Positions 15,349 through 24,864 of a stretch of 64,000 nt of DNA are shown one piece after another. The notes under the pieces were generated by a model. The model was not told the origin of the DNA. It ran no database searches and saw only the letters and a list, made by a program, of their open reading frames with translations. The position numbers were made by a program, and so were the translations under genes. The stretch comes from DUML01 sp050949905 (GTDB lineage: Bacteria > Bacillota > Desulfitobacteriia > Desulfitobacteriales > Syntrophobotulaceae). The DNA is taken from NCBI GenBank assembly GCA_050949905.1, contig JBMNGP010000005.1, forward strand, positions 434,001 to 498,000, in the 5' to 3' direction. The number at the start of each line of letters is the position of its first letter. The stretch's first letter is position 1.

Positions 15349-17943
15349 ATGGCTTTTGATACTAATCGTTTTACTCAAAAATCACAGGAAGCTATTCTGG
15401 AGGCGCAAAACACCGCCCAGAGAAATAACCACAGCCAAGTGGAACCAGAACATTTGCTTTTATCCTTATTAGAACAACAGGCGGGGATAGTACCTCAATT
15501 ACTCAACAAATTAAATATTAATCATAGCCTTATGGCTGAAAAAGTCAGACAGAAGATTAATAATCTACCGCAAATTATGGGTACTGCTGCTCAGCTAACA
15601 TATTCTCAAAGAATGAGAAATGTTTTGCTTAATGCGCATGATCAAATGGAAACCTTTCGGGATGATTACGTTAGTACTGAGCACCTTTTCCTAGCAATTT
15701 TAGAGCAAGCTGGGGGAGATGCGGGGGAAATCTTAAAACAGGCAAGGGTGGATCGGGAAGCGGTCTTAAGAGTTTTAAAGGAAGTAAGAGGTTCCCAAAG
15801 GGTAACCGGTCAAAACCCTGAAAATACCTATGCAGCTTTAGAACAATATGGAAGAAATCTAGTTAGCTTAGCGCGTAAAGGGAAGTTAGATCCTGTTATC
15901 GGCCGGGATGAGGAAATTCGCCGGGTAATTCAAATTCTATCCCGGAGAACAAAAAATAACCCCGTTTTAATCGGTGAGCCAGGCGTAGGGAAGACTGCTA
16001 TAGTTGAAGGCCTAGCGCAGCGCATTGTCCGAGGTGATGTACCGGAGGCTATTAAAGAGAAAGAAGTCATATCTCTGGATATGGGAGCATTAATTGCCGG
16101 GGCTAAATACCGGGGTGAGTTTGAAGAACGGCTCAAAGCAGTTTTAAAAGAAGTCCAGGAACGTGAGAACATCATCCTTTTTGTGGATGAATTGCATACC
16201 GTGGTCGGGGCTGGGGCAGCCGAAGGCGCCATGGATGCGGGCAATATGTTAAAGCCAATGTTAGCTCGAGGAGAGCTCAGGATGGTAGGAGCAACGACTT
16301 TAGACGAATATCGCAAGCATATTGAAAAGGATGCTGCTTTGGAACGGCGTTTCCAAACCGTAATTGTTACCGCCCCTAGCGTGGAAGACACCATCTCCAT
16401 CTTACGAGGTTTGAAAGAAAGATATGAAACTCATCATGGCATCCGAATTACCGACAGAGCGTTAATTGCTGCCAGCACCCTTTCAGACCGCTATATTAGC
16501 GACAGGTTTTTACCAGACAAAGCGATTGATCTCATTGATGAAGCAGCTGCCCGATTAAGGATGGAAATTACCAGTGAACCGCAAGAATTAGATGATCTGA
16601 AACGTCGAGCTATCCAGTTGGAAATCGAACGCGAAGCCTTGAAAAAGGAAAAAGATAAAGCCAGTGAAGAAAGATTAGCCCATCTGGAAGAGGAATTAGC
16701 TAATCTTAAAGAAAAACGTACCATTCTTGAAGCACAGCTCCAGGAAGAAAGGGAAAAGTTAAATACAATCCAGAAGTTAAAAGAAGAAATTGACCAGACC
16801 AGGCTGAAGATGGAAGAAGCCCAGCAAAGATACGATTATAATAAAGCTGCGGAACTGCAGTATGGTGTTTTGCCCCAATTAGAGAAAAAGCTCAAGGAAA
16901 CGGAGAAGTTGATAGCCGAACGCCATAATTCCCTGTTGAAGCAAGAAGTTACGGAAAGTGATATTGCTGAAGTTGTTGCCAAGTGGACTCACATCCCGGT
17001 AGCCAAGCTATTACAAAATGAATCCGCCAAACTTTTAGCTATGGAGGATAAACTTCATCAAAGAGTGATCGGGCAAAACCAAGCTGTTCAAGCCGTTGCC
17101 AATGCTGTTCGCCGCTCCAGAACCGGGCTGCAGGATCCCAACCGACCAATTGGCTCCTTTCTCTTCTTAGGGCCTACCGGGGTAGGTAAAACTGAACTAG
17201 CTAAAGCTCTCGCCGAGTTTCTTTTCGACAATGAACAGGCATTAATTCGAATTGATATGTCCGAGTATATGGAAAAGCATTCGGTAGCCCGTTTGATTGG
17301 GGCTCCTCCGGGCTATGTTGGTTATGATGAAGGAGGACAATTGACTGAAGCAGTGCGCCGCAAACCTTATGCCGTTATTCTGTTGGATGAAATTGAAAAA
17401 GCTCACTCCGATGTTTTTAATATTCTTCTTCAATTATTAGATGACGGTAGGTTAACAGACGGGCAGGGCAGAGTAGTGAATTTTAAAAATACTGTGGTTA
17501 TTTTAACCAGTAATATCGCCGGGCAGGAAATAAGGGAGCTTAACGCTACGAACAGTTCGACAGAGGTTATCCAACAAAGGGTTGAGACCGAGTTAAAACG
17601 TTATTTTCGCCCGGAATTTCTAAACCGCCTTGATGAGATTATTATCTTTGATCCCCTCCGCAAAGAAGACATTAAACAAATAGTTCAAATCCAACTCAAT
17701 CTTCTCCAGCACAGACTCCGGGATAGGGAGATAACTATTAGAGTCAGTGAAGCTGCCCTTAATCAGTTGGTGGAAGAAGGCTATGACCCAGTGTTTGGTG
17801 CCAGGCCTTTAAAGAGGGTTATCCAGCAAAAGGTTCAGAACCGTTTAGCGCAAATGATCCTGGAGGGAACTGTTGTGGATAGTTCCAGTATATTAATGGA
17901 TTATGCGCCAGAAAAGGGTTATGACTTTAAGCTTGATAAATAA
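15349..17943 (+). CDS. clpB: ATP-dependent disaggregase ClpB
   Basis: An 864-residue Hsp100 protein of full length. The N-domain covers about 1-145. The first AAA+ domain has Walker A GEPGVGKT at 209-216. The coiled-coil middle domain runs from about 415 to 530 and marks ClpB rather than ClpA or ClpC. The second AAA+ domain has GPTGVGKT at 608-615, and the C-terminal D2-small domain follows. The hexamer threads aggregated proteins with help of an Hsp70 system. AAAGGAGG precedes the ATG, three bases after the co-chaperone stop. Transcription from the promoter at 14244-14272 with the CtsR-like operator is the likely control. Confidence 0.97.
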   Translation: MAFDTNRFTQKSQEAILEAQNTAQRNNHSQVEPEHLLLSLLEQQAGIVPQLLNKLNINHSLMAEKVRQKINNLPQIMGTAAQLTYSQRMRNVLLNAHDQMETFRDDYVSTEHLFLAILEQAGGDAGEILKQARVDREAVLRVLKEVRGSQRVTGQNPENTYAALEQYGRNLVSLARKGKLDPVIGRDEEIRRVIQILSRRTKNNPVLIGEPGVGKTAIVEGLAQRIVRGDVPEAIKEKEVISLDMGALIAGAKYRGEFEERLKAVLKEVQERENIILFVDELHTVVGAGAAEGAMDAGNMLKPMLARGELRMVGATTLDEYRKHIEKDAALERRFQTVIVTAPSVEDTISILRGLKERYETHHGIRITDRALIAASTLSDRYISDRFLPDKAIDLIDEAAARLRMEITSEPQELDDLKRRAIQLEIEREALKKEKDKASEERLAHLEEELANLKEKRTILEAQLQEEREKLNTIQKLKEEIDQTRLKMEEAQQRYDYNKAAELQYGVLPQLEKKLKETEKLIAERHNSLLKQEVTESDIAEVVAKWTHIPVAKLLQNESAKLLAMEDKLHQRVIGQNQAVQAVANAVRRSRTGLQDPNRPIGSFLFLGPTGVGKTELAKALAEFLFDNEQALIRIDMSEYMEKHSVARLIGAPPGYVGYDEGGQLTEAVRRKPYAVILLDEIEKAHSDVFNILLQLLDDGRLTDGQGRVVNFKNTVVILTSNIAGQEIRELNATNSSTEVIQQRVETELKRYFRPEFLNRLDEIIIFDPLRKEDIKQIVQIQLNLLQHRLRDREITIRVSEAALNQLVEEGYDPVFGARPLKRVIQQKVQNRLAQMILEGTVVDSSSILMDYAPEKGYDFKLDK

Positions 17944-17949
17944 CCTGCT

Positions 17950-17990
17950 AAAAAAGGGGCAGTTGCAAAACAAAAATTTGTACTGCCCCT
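17950..17990 (-). terminator. Convergent terminator between clpB and the rib operon
   Basis: GGGGCAGT pairs with ACTGCCCC (17956-17989) around a loop. On the minus strand it is followed by TTTTTT, making a classic terminator for ribH. On the plus strand the hairpin may also end clpB transcription. Confidence 0.75.
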
Positions 17991-18143
17991 CAATCGTTAG
18001 ATTTTTGGTCTAACTTTTGGGGGTCAGTTCTGAGATTAAAGAAAGAGCTCTGCACTTATCTAATAAGTTGGTTTAATGTGCAACGGTCCCTTTTTTTAAA
18101 AAGCTCTATGAATAAGTTTTCATGATGGCGCTTAGCCGGCAAT

Positions 18144-18617
18144 TTACTTGGTAAGCTGCTTAAGCAAATTAGCAGTTTCGATAGCAGTCATGGCGGCATC
18201 AAAACCTTTATTACCGGCTTTTGTGCCGGCTCTTTCAATAGCCTGCTCAATTGTATCGGTTGTTAAGATCCCGAAGATAATGGGGACACCTGTCTCAAGA
18301 CCAACATTGGCAATACCTTTGCTCACTTCACTGCTAACATAGTCGAAGTGGGGGGTAGCGCCTCTGATTACAGCCCCGAGGCAGATAACAGCATTAAAAC
18401 GCTTTAGTTCTGCCATCTTTTTAGCAATCAAGGGAATCTCAAAAGCTCCGGGAACCCAGACCAGTTCGATGTTGTCTTCATCCACACCGTGCCTTTTTAA
18501 AGCATCTATGGCTCCACCAATTAATTTGTTAGTAATAAACTCATTAAACCTTCCTGCTACTATAGCAAACTTTAAATCTTCGGCTATCAGTTTTCCTTCC
18601 AGTACTCTCACTCTCAT
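18144..18617 (-). CDS. ribH: 6,7-dimethyl-8-ribityllumazine synthase
   Basis: A 157-residue enzyme joining the pyrimidine intermediate with dihydroxybutanone phosphate to give lumazine, the penultimate step of riboflavin synthesis. Family landmarks are FNEFITNKLIGGA, the VPGAFEIPL motif, and CLGAVIRGATPHFDYV with the catalytic histidine. It forms a large icosahedral or pentameric shell in relatives. It is the last gene of the ribD-ribE-ribBA-ribH operon and is followed by a terminator. Control comes from the upstream FMN riboswitch. Confidence 0.97.
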   Translation of the reverse strand: MRVRVLEGKLIAEDLKFAIVAGRFNEFITNKLIGGAIDALKRHGVDEDNIELVWVPGAFEIPLIAKKMAELKRFNAVICLGAVIRGATPHFDYVSSEVSKGIANVGLETGVPIIFGILTTDTIEQAIERAGTKAGNKGFDAAMTAIETANLLKQLTK

Positions 18618-18651
18618 CAGTCCTTTCCGTTTACTCTAAATTATTGTGATA

Positions 18652-19872
18652 TTATTTGACCTTAGTAAGGTAATGTCCAAGCTTAGCTTTTTTGGTTGTC
18701 AAATAGTATTCATTCTCCGGCTTGGGGTACATTTCAATCGGAACTCTTTCCACAACTTTAATTCCATATCCCTCAAGACCAACAATTTTTTTAGGATTGT
18801 TAGTCATCAAGCGAACATTAGTAATTCCTAAGTCTGCCAGGATCTGAGCACCAACACCATAATCACGCAAGTCCGGGGGGAAACCTAAGGCTAGATTGGC
18901 TTCCACAGTGTCTTTGCCTTCTTCCTGTAATTTATAGGCTTTAAGTTTATTGAGAAGCCCAATGCCCCGTCCTTCTTGACGCATATATAAAAATACACCC
19001 CGCCCTTCTTTTTCGATTTGCATGAGGGCTGCTGATAATTGATCGCGACAATCGCATCTCTTCGAGAAAAAGACATCACCGGTTAAACACTCGGAGTGGA
19101 CCCTGACCAAAACAGGATCGCCATCATCAATTGTCCCTTTAATTAAAGCCAGGTGCTCCTTGTTATCAGTCTTACTTTTATAACCAATGGCTTTAAAAAC
19201 ACCATAAGCAGTAGGAAATTCGATGCTCTCGGTCATTTCGATTAACTTTTCGTTACGGCGCCGATAAGATATTAAGTCTTTAATTGTAATCATTTTGAGG
19301 TTATGTTTTTCCTTAAATTCAATTAGATCAGGAACCCTGGCCATAGTACCATCGTCTTTCATAATCTCGCACAACACCCCAGCTGGCTCCAAGCCGGCCA
19401 AACGAGCCAGATCGACCGAACCTTCGGTATGGCCTGCCCTTACTAAAACTCCGCCTTCTCTGGCTCTAAGTGGAAAGATATGCCCTGGTTTGCGCAGATC
19501 CTGGGGCTTACTGTTCTTATCAACCAACACTTGAATGGTATGAGCCCTTTCATAAGCTGAGATCCCCGTTGTACTGGAAACAGCATCGACACTAACCGTA
19601 AAAGCAGTACCATGAGGGTCGGTATTATGGTGCACCATCAAATCAAGTTCTAATTCTTGGAGCCGTTCGGCTACTAGGGGAACACAGATCAGACCGCGAC
19701 CATAGGTTGCCATGAAGTTGACAGCTTCCGGAGTTACTTTCTCGGCTGCCATGACAAGATCTCCTTCATTTTCCCGATCCTCATCATCGACGACAATGAT
19801 CATTTGGCCGGCCCGGATGTCTTCCAAAGCCTCCTCGATAGTATTAAATACTTTGTTTGTTTTGTGCTGCAT
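18652..19872 (-). CDS. ribBA: Bifunctional DHBP synthase/GTP cyclohydrolase II
   Basis: A 406-residue fusion. Residues 1 to about 205 are 3,4-dihydroxy-2-butanone-4-phosphate synthase, with the acidic DDEDRENEGDLVMAAE active-site loop and RAGHTEGSVDLARLAG. Residues from about 206 are GTP cyclohydrolase II, with zinc-binding cysteines in ECLTGDVFFSKRCDCR and a YMRQEGRGIGL segment. Together they supply both precursors of riboflavin. It lies between ribE and ribH in the operon, and the length is normal for the fused form found in Gram-positives. Confidence 0.97.
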   Translation of the reverse strand: MQHKTNKVFNTIEEALEDIRAGQMIIVVDDEDRENEGDLVMAAEKVTPEAVNFMATYGRGLICVPLVAERLQELELDLMVHHNTDPHGTAFTVSVDAVSSTTGISAYERAHTIQVLVDKNSKPQDLRKPGHIFPLRAREGGVLVRAGHTEGSVDLARLAGLEPAGVLCEIMKDDGTMARVPDLIEFKEKHNLKMITIKDLISYRRRNEKLIEMTESIEFPTAYGVFKAIGYKSKTDNKEHLALIKGTIDDGDPVLVRVHSECLTGDVFFSKRCDCRDQLSAALMQIEKEGRGVFLYMRQEGRGIGLLNKLKAYKLQEEGKDTVEANLALGFPPDLRDYGVGAQILADLGITNVRLMTNNPKKIVGLEGYGIKVVERVPIEMYPKPENEYYLTTKKAKLGHYLTKVK

Positions 19873-19888
19873 TATCTATCACTCCTTT

Positions 19889-20545
19889 TTAAATAAAACC
19901 ATGTTCACTTAAGAAACTATAGGTAATTTTATTTTGGTTTGCAGGCCTTTCTTTATTTAAAAATTTAGCCACATACTTGCCAAGCAGATCAGTTTCTAAA
20001 TTAACTTTGGAGCCTAGCCCTTTAAGACCCAAAGTAGTATTAGCATGGGTATGGGGGATAAGAGATACTGAAAAAGTATCCTCACCGACATCTACGATTG
20101 TTAAGGAAATACCGTCAATGGCTATGGAACCCTTAGGTATTAAGTAGCTAACTAGGTCTGGCAGAGTAGTGATGACATAAACCTTAGCGATTCCTACTTG
20201 CCTAAGAGCGGTGATAGTACCAATACCGTCAATATGGCCGCTGACAAGATGCCCTCCCAAGCGAGTCTGCAATTGTAAAGCCCTTTCCAAGTTTACTTTA
20301 TTTCCCGGTTTTAAATCTAAGAGATTGGTTTTGCGTAAAGTTTCATACATAATGTCTACAGAAAATTGCTTGGCAGATATTTCTGTTACTGTGAGGCACA
20401 CCCCATTAACAGCAATACTGTCCCCAATTTGGGTATCAGCCAAGATCTTTAACGCTTCGACGCTTAGACGGGCTGAATCCTTTTGGGAGGTTAGTTTTAG
20501 CACGGTGCCTAATTCTTCTATTATCCCTGTAAACAACACCATCAC
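19889..20545 (-). CDS. ribE: Riboflavin synthase, alpha chain
   Basis: A 218-residue enzyme that dismutates two lumazine molecules to riboflavin. It consists of two similar lumazine-binding repeats: the first opens with FTGIIEELG and contains DSIAVNGVCLTV, the second contains GGHLVSGHIDGIG and GSIAIDGISLTI. The start is uncertain among GTG 20545, ATG 20542 and a TTG just before FTG; no strong ribosome binding site decides it. It is second in the rib operon. Confidence 0.95.
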   Translation of the reverse strand: MMVLFTGIIEELGTVLKLTSQKDSARLSVEALKILADTQIGDSIAVNGVCLTVTEISAKQFSVDIMYETLRKTNLLDLKPGNKVNLERALQLQTRLGGHLVSGHIDGIGTITALRQVGIAKVYVITTLPDLVSYLIPKGSIAIDGISLTIVDVGEDTFSVSLIPHTHANTTLGLKGLGSKVNLETDLLGKYVAKFLNKERPANQNKITYSFLSEHGFI

Positions 20546-20617
20546 ATCCCAGATAATATTTGGTTGAAAATTTAACTAAGTCTTCTGATCTCCTGTTAAG
20601 TGAGGGGAAAGCCTTAT

Positions 20618-21715
20618 CTAGTACTCAATATAGCCTGTGACTTTAAAATCCACGCCCAGTTTGGAAATTTCTAAATCTTTTAACCGCTGAGCTGCGGACA
20701 TTTTAGATATCTGCCAGCCGGAGAGGGGAGAGAGTCCTGCACCCGCTAGTTTAGGCGCAAAAATGAATTCAATTTTATCGAGCAGCTTTTCTTCTAACAT
20801 TTTACCAGCCAGAATTCCGCCACCTTCCAGCAGGACACTGTTAAAGCCCTTAGCAGCAATATCCTGCATAAGGATTTTTAAAGGAACATGCCGTTTTGTA
20901 GGGTATTGCCAAACTTCAACATTAGCTTTTTCCTTGAAGGATTTAATTTTTTCCGGATCTGCTGCCTGAGTAGTAGCCAGGATACAAAGAGCGGAGGGAT
21001 TCGTTACTGCTTTAGCCTGAAGAGGAGTTCTTAAGCTGCCATCCACGATTAGTCTGACAGGATCACGTCCGCCTTCAACCCCGCGGCAGGTTAGCAAAGG
21101 ATCGTCGGTTATTATGGTCTGACTGCCAACCATGATTACATCATAATTATTCCTGAGGCCATGAACATAGTGTCTGGCCTCTTCGGAAGTAATCCATTTG
21201 GAATCACCGGATTCCACAGCAGTTTTACCATCAAGAGTAAGGGCACTTTTATAAAGAATAAAGGGTGTTTTTTTAGTGATAGCCTTAAAGAAGGCTTCAT
21301 TAATTTTCAAGGCCTTTTCAGCCAGCAAGCCAATTTCCACCGCAATTCCGGATTCCTGTAATTTTTTTGCTCCTTCACCACTTATGAGAGGGTTAGGATC
21401 AGTCAGAGCCATAACCACCCGTTTCACTCCGGCTTCAATCAAAGCATCAGCACAGGGAGGAGTACGGCCAAAGTGAGAACATGGCTCCAAAGTAATGTAG
21501 ACATCAGCACCTCGGGCTTCGCCGCCGGCAGCTCGTAAGGCATGGACTTCTGCATGGGGAGTGCCCGCCTTGGCATGATAACCTTCGCCCACAATTTGTC
21601 CGTTCTTGACAATTACACAGCCAACCAGAGGATTGGGGCTGGTACGGCCTGCAGCTTTGAGGGATAATTCTAAAGCTCGTTCCATAAATATCCTGTCTTG
21701 GGTTAGATTGCTCAT
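20618..21715 (-). CDS. ribD: Bifunctional riboflavin deaminase/reductase
   Basis: A 365-residue fusion that deaminates and then reduces the pyrimidine intermediate of riboflavin synthesis. The N-terminal deaminase (about 1-145) shows the zinc ligands in HAE at 54-56 and cysteines 79 and 88. The C-terminal reductase holds ALTLDGKTA and a VLLEGGG motif. It is the first gene of the operon, directly downstream of the FMN riboswitch and its terminator. TAGGAG precedes the ATG at good spacing. Confidence 0.97.
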   Translation of the reverse strand: MSNLTQDRIFMERALELSLKAAGRTSPNPLVGCVIVKNGQIVGEGYHAKAGTPHAEVHALRAAGGEARGADVYITLEPCSHFGRTPPCADALIEAGVKRVVMALTDPNPLISGEGAKKLQESGIAVEIGLLAEKALKINEAFFKAITKKTPFILYKSALTLDGKTAVESGDSKWITSEEARHYVHGLRNNYDVIMVGSQTIITDDPLLTCRGVEGGRDPVRLIVDGSLRTPLQAKAVTNPSALCILATTQAADPEKIKSFKEKANVEVWQYPTKRHVPLKILMQDIAAKGFNSVLLEGGGILAGKMLEEKLLDKIEFIFAPKLAGAGLSPLSGWQISKMSAAQRLKDLEISKLGVDFKVTGYIEY

Positions 21716-21790
21716 TTTAGGCTCCTATTTAAAGAATTATCTCAATAATCGTGTAGAATTAAAGATTACAGGGATGATGATTTAGCCAAA

Positions 21791-21818
21791 ATTAAAAATG
21801 CCCGGAAAAACTCCGGGC
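21791..21818 (-). terminator. Intrinsic terminator of the FMN riboswitch
   Basis: GCCCGGA and TCCGGGC form a seven-base-pair stem followed on the minus strand by ATTTTTAATTTT. It lies between the aptamer and ribD, so it is the expected expression platform: FMN binding favours it and stops transcription. Confidence 0.85.
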
Positions 21819-21886
21819 GTAAAATTTCACACTAAATTTGGAGGCATTTAAGAATATTAGGAAAGTTATCCTAAACACCAAAACAA

Positions 21887-21996
21887 AATCTCTTCCCATC
21901 CAGACTGTAACTGTCGGCTTCGTAATCTCAACGAATCTGCCATTAGGCTCGCGGGCTTTACCGCCGGTACGGAATTGCACCTGTCCCCAGAGTCGA
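21887..21996 (-). promoter_or_regulatory. FMN riboswitch (RFN element)
   Basis: The minus strand carries the invariant RFN blocks in order: GGGGACAGGTGCAATTCC, ACCGGCGGTAAAGCCCGCGA, CCGACAGTTACAGTCTGGAT and GGGAAGAGA. They lie upstream of ribD. The aptamer senses FMN and controls the rib operon by attenuation. Confidence 0.97.
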
Positions 21997-22028
21997 AAAT
22001 TTATTCAGTTTTTACTTTTCTGATATTT

Positions 22029-22057
22029 ATCATACTTCATCTTAGGAGATTATGCAA
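22029..22057 (-). promoter_or_regulatory. Promoter of the rib operon
   Basis: On the minus strand TTGCAT (22057-22052) and TATGAT (22034-22029) are 17 bases apart, about 26 bases of leader before the FMN aptamer begins. Confidence 0.65.
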
Positions 22058-22615
22058 TTATGATTTATTCCCTATTTGGCGAGAATTTAGGCTCCAACCG
22101 GTAAAATCGGGTTTTAATAGGCCTAAAACTAAGGCATCATAATAATTGCCATCAATATAATAAGCTTCGCGCATATTTCCCTCTATCTTAAAGCCCAGCT
22201 TCTGATAACAGGATAAAGCTCTAGTATTATTTTGCCAGGTTTCAGCAGTTAATCTACGAAAATTCCATTGCCGGAAAAGATAATTAATGAATAGCGAGAG
22301 AGCCTCAGAACCATAACCTTTTCCCCAGTATTCTTTAACTCCAATCCCTATAAATATTCTTGCTGATCTAGCTGTTAAGTTAACCTGATCAAAACCTATA
22401 GTTCCAATAGTTTGGTCTTGAGCATCTAAAATTGTATAACGATGTTCATCTTCTTCAAACATCCTTTGTTCAATAACATCCCGACGCAAAAAAGTTGCCA
22501 ATGGCCAGTTACCGCAAACCCAGTAACTAAATTCGTAATCATTGTACCATTCATAGAAAAGATCAAGATCTTGTAATTCTAAAGGTCGAATTCGGGTTAA
22601 TTTACCACTTAACAT
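22058..22615 (-). CDS. GNAT-family N-acetyltransferase, RimJ/RimL-like
   Basis: A 185-residue acetyltransferase. The acetyl-CoA binding core is seen in GIGVKEYWGKGYGSEALSLF, with the R/Q-x-x-G-x-G/A-type loop, then NTRALSCYQKLGFKIEG, the usual C-terminal GNAT motif. Within the superfamily it looks closest to RimJ/RimL or spermidine/antibiotic acetyltransferases; the acceptor cannot be told. AAGGAGAT precedes the ATG. It stands alone upstream of the rib operon promoter, which lies just beyond its 3' end. Confidence 0.85.
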   Translation of the reverse strand: MLSGKLTRIRPLELQDLDLFYEWYNDYEFSYWVCGNWPLATFLRRDVIEQRMFEEDEHRYTILDAQDQTIGTIGFDQVNLTARSARIFIGIGVKEYWGKGYGSEALSLFINYLFRQWNFRRLTAETWQNNTRALSCYQKLGFKIEGNMREAYYIDGNYYDALVLGLLKPDFTGWSLNSRQIGNKS

Positions 22616-22737
22616 AACAATCTCCTTAGCGAAAGCGTACCTTAGCGCAACTTTAGTGTAGCGAGCTTTGTTTTAAAAAGCAAGTTTAGTATAAATAAAT
22701 AAGTCCCAAAATTCTAATATTCTCCAGAAATATCCCA

Positions 22738-22765
22738 ATAAAAAAACCAAGAAAACTCTTGGTTT
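22738..22765 (-). terminator. Terminator of the tRNA-Pro gene
   Basis: On the minus strand AACCAAGA and TCTTGGTT form a stem with a four-base loop and are followed by a T-run. It lies 21 bases after the tRNA. Confidence 0.8.
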
Positions 22766-22785
22766 AACTATTGATATTGCTATTA

Positions 22786-22862
22786 TGGTCGGGGCGACAG
22801 GATTTGAACCTGCGACCTCTTGGTCCCGAACCAAGCACGCTACCAAACTGCGCTACGCCCCG
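22786..22862 (-). tRNA. tRNA-Pro, anticodon CGG
   Basis: A 77-base cloverleaf including an encoded CCA. The acceptor stem is CGGGGCG with CGCCCCG. The anticodon arm is CTTGG-TTCGGGA-CCAAG, giving anticodon CGG, which reads CCG codons. The T arm contains GGTTCAAATCC. It has its own promoter and terminator. Confidence 0.97.
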
Positions 22863-22877
22863 TAAAGAACAAATAAA

Positions 22878-22906
22878 ATCATAACAAAGACACCACTTAC
22901 TGTCAA
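22878..22906 (-). promoter_or_regulatory. Promoter of the tRNA-Pro gene
   Basis: On the minus strand a perfect TTGACA (22906-22901) and TATGAT (22883-22878) are 17 bases apart. Transcription would start a few bases before the mature 5' end at 22862. Confidence 0.75.
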
Positions 22907-23070
22907 GTAGCCAAGTTGTATTTACTTAGGATTAGTGTAAAATATCATTGGGAAATTAGGTCACAGCTTTTTTTAAAAATTAATTATTTAATAATGCAGT
23001 AGGAAATATTGATATAAATGTCGAAAGAAATATAGTAAAATAAAGCTACCTTATCTTAAGGGAGAAAGTG

Positions 23071-24192
23071 ATGGATCGTTTAGCTAATGTTTTTGAAGCA
23101 ACTTTAAGGGCTATTGAAGAAGGCAAAGAAGAAATTTTTAATATTTATGAAATTACTCGCTCCGAAATCCAAAGATTAAAAAAAGAATTGGAATTTTTAC
23201 GGCTAGAAATTTCTGAAACTATTAAAAAGGTTGATAGTCAACAGCGAAAAGAAAAACGCCTCCGTCAAAGATTGATGGAAGTAAATAAAAATTTTCAGAA
23301 CTACAATGAAAAACAAATGTTGGAGATTTATACTGAAACTAAAGATGCCCAAGTAGAATTGCAGCTGCTCCAGGCTAAAGAATTTCAACTCCGTGCCCGA
23401 AGAGACGAGATCGAACGTTCACTGAGAAATCTAAATAGCACAGTTCAAAGAGCTGAAACCTTAATGGATCAAGTTAGCTTAGCAATTCGCTTATTAAAAG
23501 AAGGTATATCCGAAATCTCCCATTACTATAGCAGTGACCAAAGAAAAGAGACAGCCTTTTTAATGATTAAAGCTCAGGAAGAAGAAAGACGAAGAGTAGC
23601 CCGAGAGGTTCATGATGGACCTGCCCAAAGTTTGGCAAATATTATCCTGCGTTTAGAAATTGCTGAAAAGCTTTTAAAAATTGATCACGAAAAAGTAAAA
23701 AAAGAGTTACAGGAATTAAATAAGTTAGTGAGAGAAAACCTCAAAGATATTCGAAGAATTATCTTTGATTTGCGCCCTATTCCTTTGAACAGTAAGGGCA
23801 TTGTCGAAACCATTAAAAACTACATCACAAACTACGAAAAAACTTATAACATTAAATGTATCCTGCAGGTTCATGGTGTTGAAAAATCTTTGGATCCTGC
23901 GATAGAAGTAGCTTTATTCCGTATGGTTCAGGAAGGAATGACAAATGTAGCTAAACACGCCAAGTCCGCAACCTGCGAAGTAAACCTACAATTTCGAGAT
24001 AATTCGGTAATCGGGCGGATAATTGATAATGGGAGAGGTTTTGATGCTAAGGAGGTTCTAAAAAATCCTGGAGAACATTTTGGTTTAATTGGTATTAAGG
24101 AGCGGATTGAAATGTATTCGGGAAAATTAAATATTAAATCTGTCCCCAACCAAGGGACAATATTTAAATTTGAACTACCATATTCGAAGTAA
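23071..24192 (+). CDS. DegS-like sensor histidine kinase
   Basis: A 373-residue cytoplasmic kinase without membrane helices. The first 160 residues are mostly charged coiled coil, as in DegS of Bacillus. The HisKA_3 phosphoacceptor is H181 in REVHDGPAQSLAN, and the ATPase domain occupies about 270-370 with EGMTNVAKHAKS, DNGRGF and HFGLIGIKERIE. It should phosphorylate the response regulator encoded 14 bases downstream. ATG 23071 is chosen over GTG 23068 because AAGGGAG ends six bases before it. In Bacillus the DegSU pair controls exoenzymes, motility and competence; the signal here is unknown. Confidence 0.9.
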   Translation: MDRLANVFEATLRAIEEGKEEIFNIYEITRSEIQRLKKELEFLRLEISETIKKVDSQQRKEKRLRQRLMEVNKNFQNYNEKQMLEIYTETKDAQVELQLLQAKEFQLRARRDEIERSLRNLNSTVQRAETLMDQVSLAIRLLKEGISEISHYYSSDQRKETAFLMIKAQEEERRRVAREVHDGPAQSLANIILRLEIAEKLLKIDHEKVKKELQELNKLVRENLKDIRRIIFDLRPIPLNSKGIVETIKNYITNYEKTYNIKCILQVHGVEKSLDPAIEVALFRMVQEGMTNVAKHAKSATCEVNLQFRDNSVIGRIIDNGRGFDAKEVLKNPGEHFGLIGIKERIEMYSGKLNIKSVPNQGTIFKFELPYSK

Positions 24193-24206
24193 TGGAGGCT
24201 GACAAA

Positions 24207-24845
24207 ATGATAAAAGTTGTAATTGCTGATGATCATCCGCTTCTTAGGGAAGGGTTAAGAAGAATTCTGGAGTTCGAAGACGGTATTGAGGTAGTAGCTG
24301 AAGTAGGAGATGGGCAGGGAGCAATTAATATAGCAAGAAGTACTCAATTTGATATAATGTTAATGGATCTTAATATGCCGGGAGTTAACGGCTTAGAAGC
24401 CTGTAGGGTGATCCGCAGGGAACATCCGGAAATAGGAATCTTAGTGTTGACTGTTGATGATTCTGATGAAAAAATCTTTCAAGTCTTGCAACTCGGTGTT
24501 GCCGGCTATCTCTTAAAAGATGTTATTCCCAAGACCTTAGTTGATTCTATTCGTAAAGTATATGCTGGGGAACCGATTCTAGCACCAACGGTTACCGGCA
24601 AACTCTTAGGGCAGTTAACAAACTCCCATGCGCCTAAGAATAATTATGGGCTAAGTAATAGGGAGATGGAGATCCTTACTTATGTTGTAAAGGGCGCTTC
24701 CAACAGGGAGATAGGCATTTCCCTATTTATCAGTGAAAAAACAGTCAAAAATCACCTTTCTAATATTTTTCGCAAGCTGGAAGTTGAGGATAGGACGCAA
24801 GCAGCTTTAATAGCTGTTAAATTAAAAATAGTACAATTAGATTGA
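24207..24845 (+). CDS. DegU-like NarL-family response regulator
   Basis: A 213-residue regulator. The receiver domain has the acidic pocket DDHP near the N-terminus, the phosphoacceptor D54 in LMDLNMPG, and a lysine in LLKDV. The LuxR-type helix-turn-helix is at about 150-205 (LSNREMEILTYVVKGASNREIG, then SEKTVKNHLSNIFRKL). GGAGG at 24194-24198 is eight bases from ATG 24207, so the ATG at 24192 that overlaps the kinase stop is unlikely to be used. It forms an operon with the kinase. Confidence 0.92.
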   Translation: MIKVVIADDHPLLREGLRRILEFEDGIEVVAEVGDGQGAINIARSTQFDIMLMDLNMPGVNGLEACRVIRREHPEIGILVLTVDDSDEKIFQVLQLGVAGYLLKDVIPKTLVDSIRKVYAGEPILAPTVTGKLLGQLTNSHAPKNNYGLSNREMEILTYVVKGASNREIGISLFISEKTVKNHLSNIFRKLEVEDRTQAALIAVKLKIVQLD

Positions 24846-24864
24846 CATCAGAAAGGAAATAGAT

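Noticed and set aside
15930..16400. 156-codon open frame on the minus strand inside clpB
   Set aside because: It lies entirely within a conserved gene, has no ribosome binding site, and its residues reflect clpB codon bias.
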